Shown here: positions 63,988-64,000 of the stretch, piece after piece
How positions within the stretch are numbered: the first letter of the stretch is position 1
Layout of the letters: each line of letters opens with the position of its first letter
Origin: an uncultured Porphyromonadaceae bacterium
GTDB taxonomy: Bacteria; Bacteroidota; Bacteroidia; Bacteroidales; Coprobacteraceae
Direction of reading: 5' to 3'
Assembly: GCA_900545915.1 (NCBI GenBank)
Contig: URAV01000015.1
Location: forward strand, 16,896-80,895
Length of the DNA stretch: 64,000 bases
Notes under the pieces: generated by a model
Databases searched by the model: none
Told to the model about the DNA's origin: nothing
Seen by the model: the letters and a program-made list of their open reading frames with translations, nothing else
Made by a program: the position numbers and the translations under genes

Positions 63988-64000
63988 ACAAAAAAAGAGA

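Noticed and set aside
1..64000. CRISPR arrays, tRNAs, rRNAs, prophage or intact insertion sequences
   Set aside because: I saw no regularly spaced repeats, no tRNA-like cloverleaf signatures and no transposase or integrase frames, but weak tRNA-like folds could be missed by eye.

Overview
The window is a chromosomal piece of a Bacteroidota genome, order Bacteroidales. The evidence is SusC/SusD pairs, FecR/ECF-sigma regulation, a fused MurF-alanine racemase, fimbrillin-like lipoproteins, Bacteroidota-type promoters (TAnnTTTG -7 boxes) and AT-rich spacers. Two proteins end in type IX secretion (T9SS) sorting domains. That argues against Bacteroides itself and for a Porphyromonas/Barnesiella/Coprobacter/Dysgonomonas-like lineage; the genus is only a guess. 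I saw no tRNA, rRNA, CRISPR array or intact insertion sequence.

Layout. 1-12 kb is housekeeping: a cut-off secreted protein and topoisomerase subunit A on the minus strand; glycyl-tRNA synthetase, LemA and an FKBP lipoprotein on the plus strand; a tiny acidic lipoprotein; an acyl-CoA synthetase; and an mtaB/acyltransferase/glycosyltransferase operon. 12-15 kb is a two-gene minus-strand unit of a fimbrillin-like lipoprotein and a fimbrillin-like domain fused to an IdeS/Mac (C66) cysteine peptidase. 15-19.7 kb has murF-alr, a GSCFA protein, two copies of a degenerate inverted-repeat element and a small lipoprotein.

19.7-52.7 kb is a large glycan-utilisation region whose enzymes fit host high-mannose N-glycans. 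One minus-strand block holds SusC with an STN domain, SusD, a T9SS-exported GH85 endo-N-acetylglucosaminidase, a T9SS-exported CotH-type kinase and a GH97 enzyme. A divergent plus-strand operon holds a second SusC/SusD pair, an unknown secreted protein and a calcineurin-like phosphoesterase. Convergent to it lie an ECF sigma factor and FecR anti-sigma factor. Next comes a five-gene operon of GH92, GH92, an MFS transporter, GH130 and GH92. The proposed route is: GH85 releases the glycan, GH92 enzymes trim alpha-mannose, the MFS protein imports Man-beta-1,4-GlcNAc, and the cytosolic GH130 phosphorolyses it. The sigma gene is preceded by a perfect 21-bp inverted repeat around a promoter-like segment. 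It looks like a phase-variable (invertible) promoter and could switch the regulator on and off.

52.9-64 kb is again core: NhaD, Der, Era, FabH, L32, a YceD-like protein, a histidine kinase, and the rplM-rpsI-rpsB-tsf ribosomal operon with a strong promoter and structured spacers. The last 800 bases are non-coding, AT-rich, and end in a sudden G-rich patch.

All calls come from reading the sequence and remembered family signatures. No database search was run.
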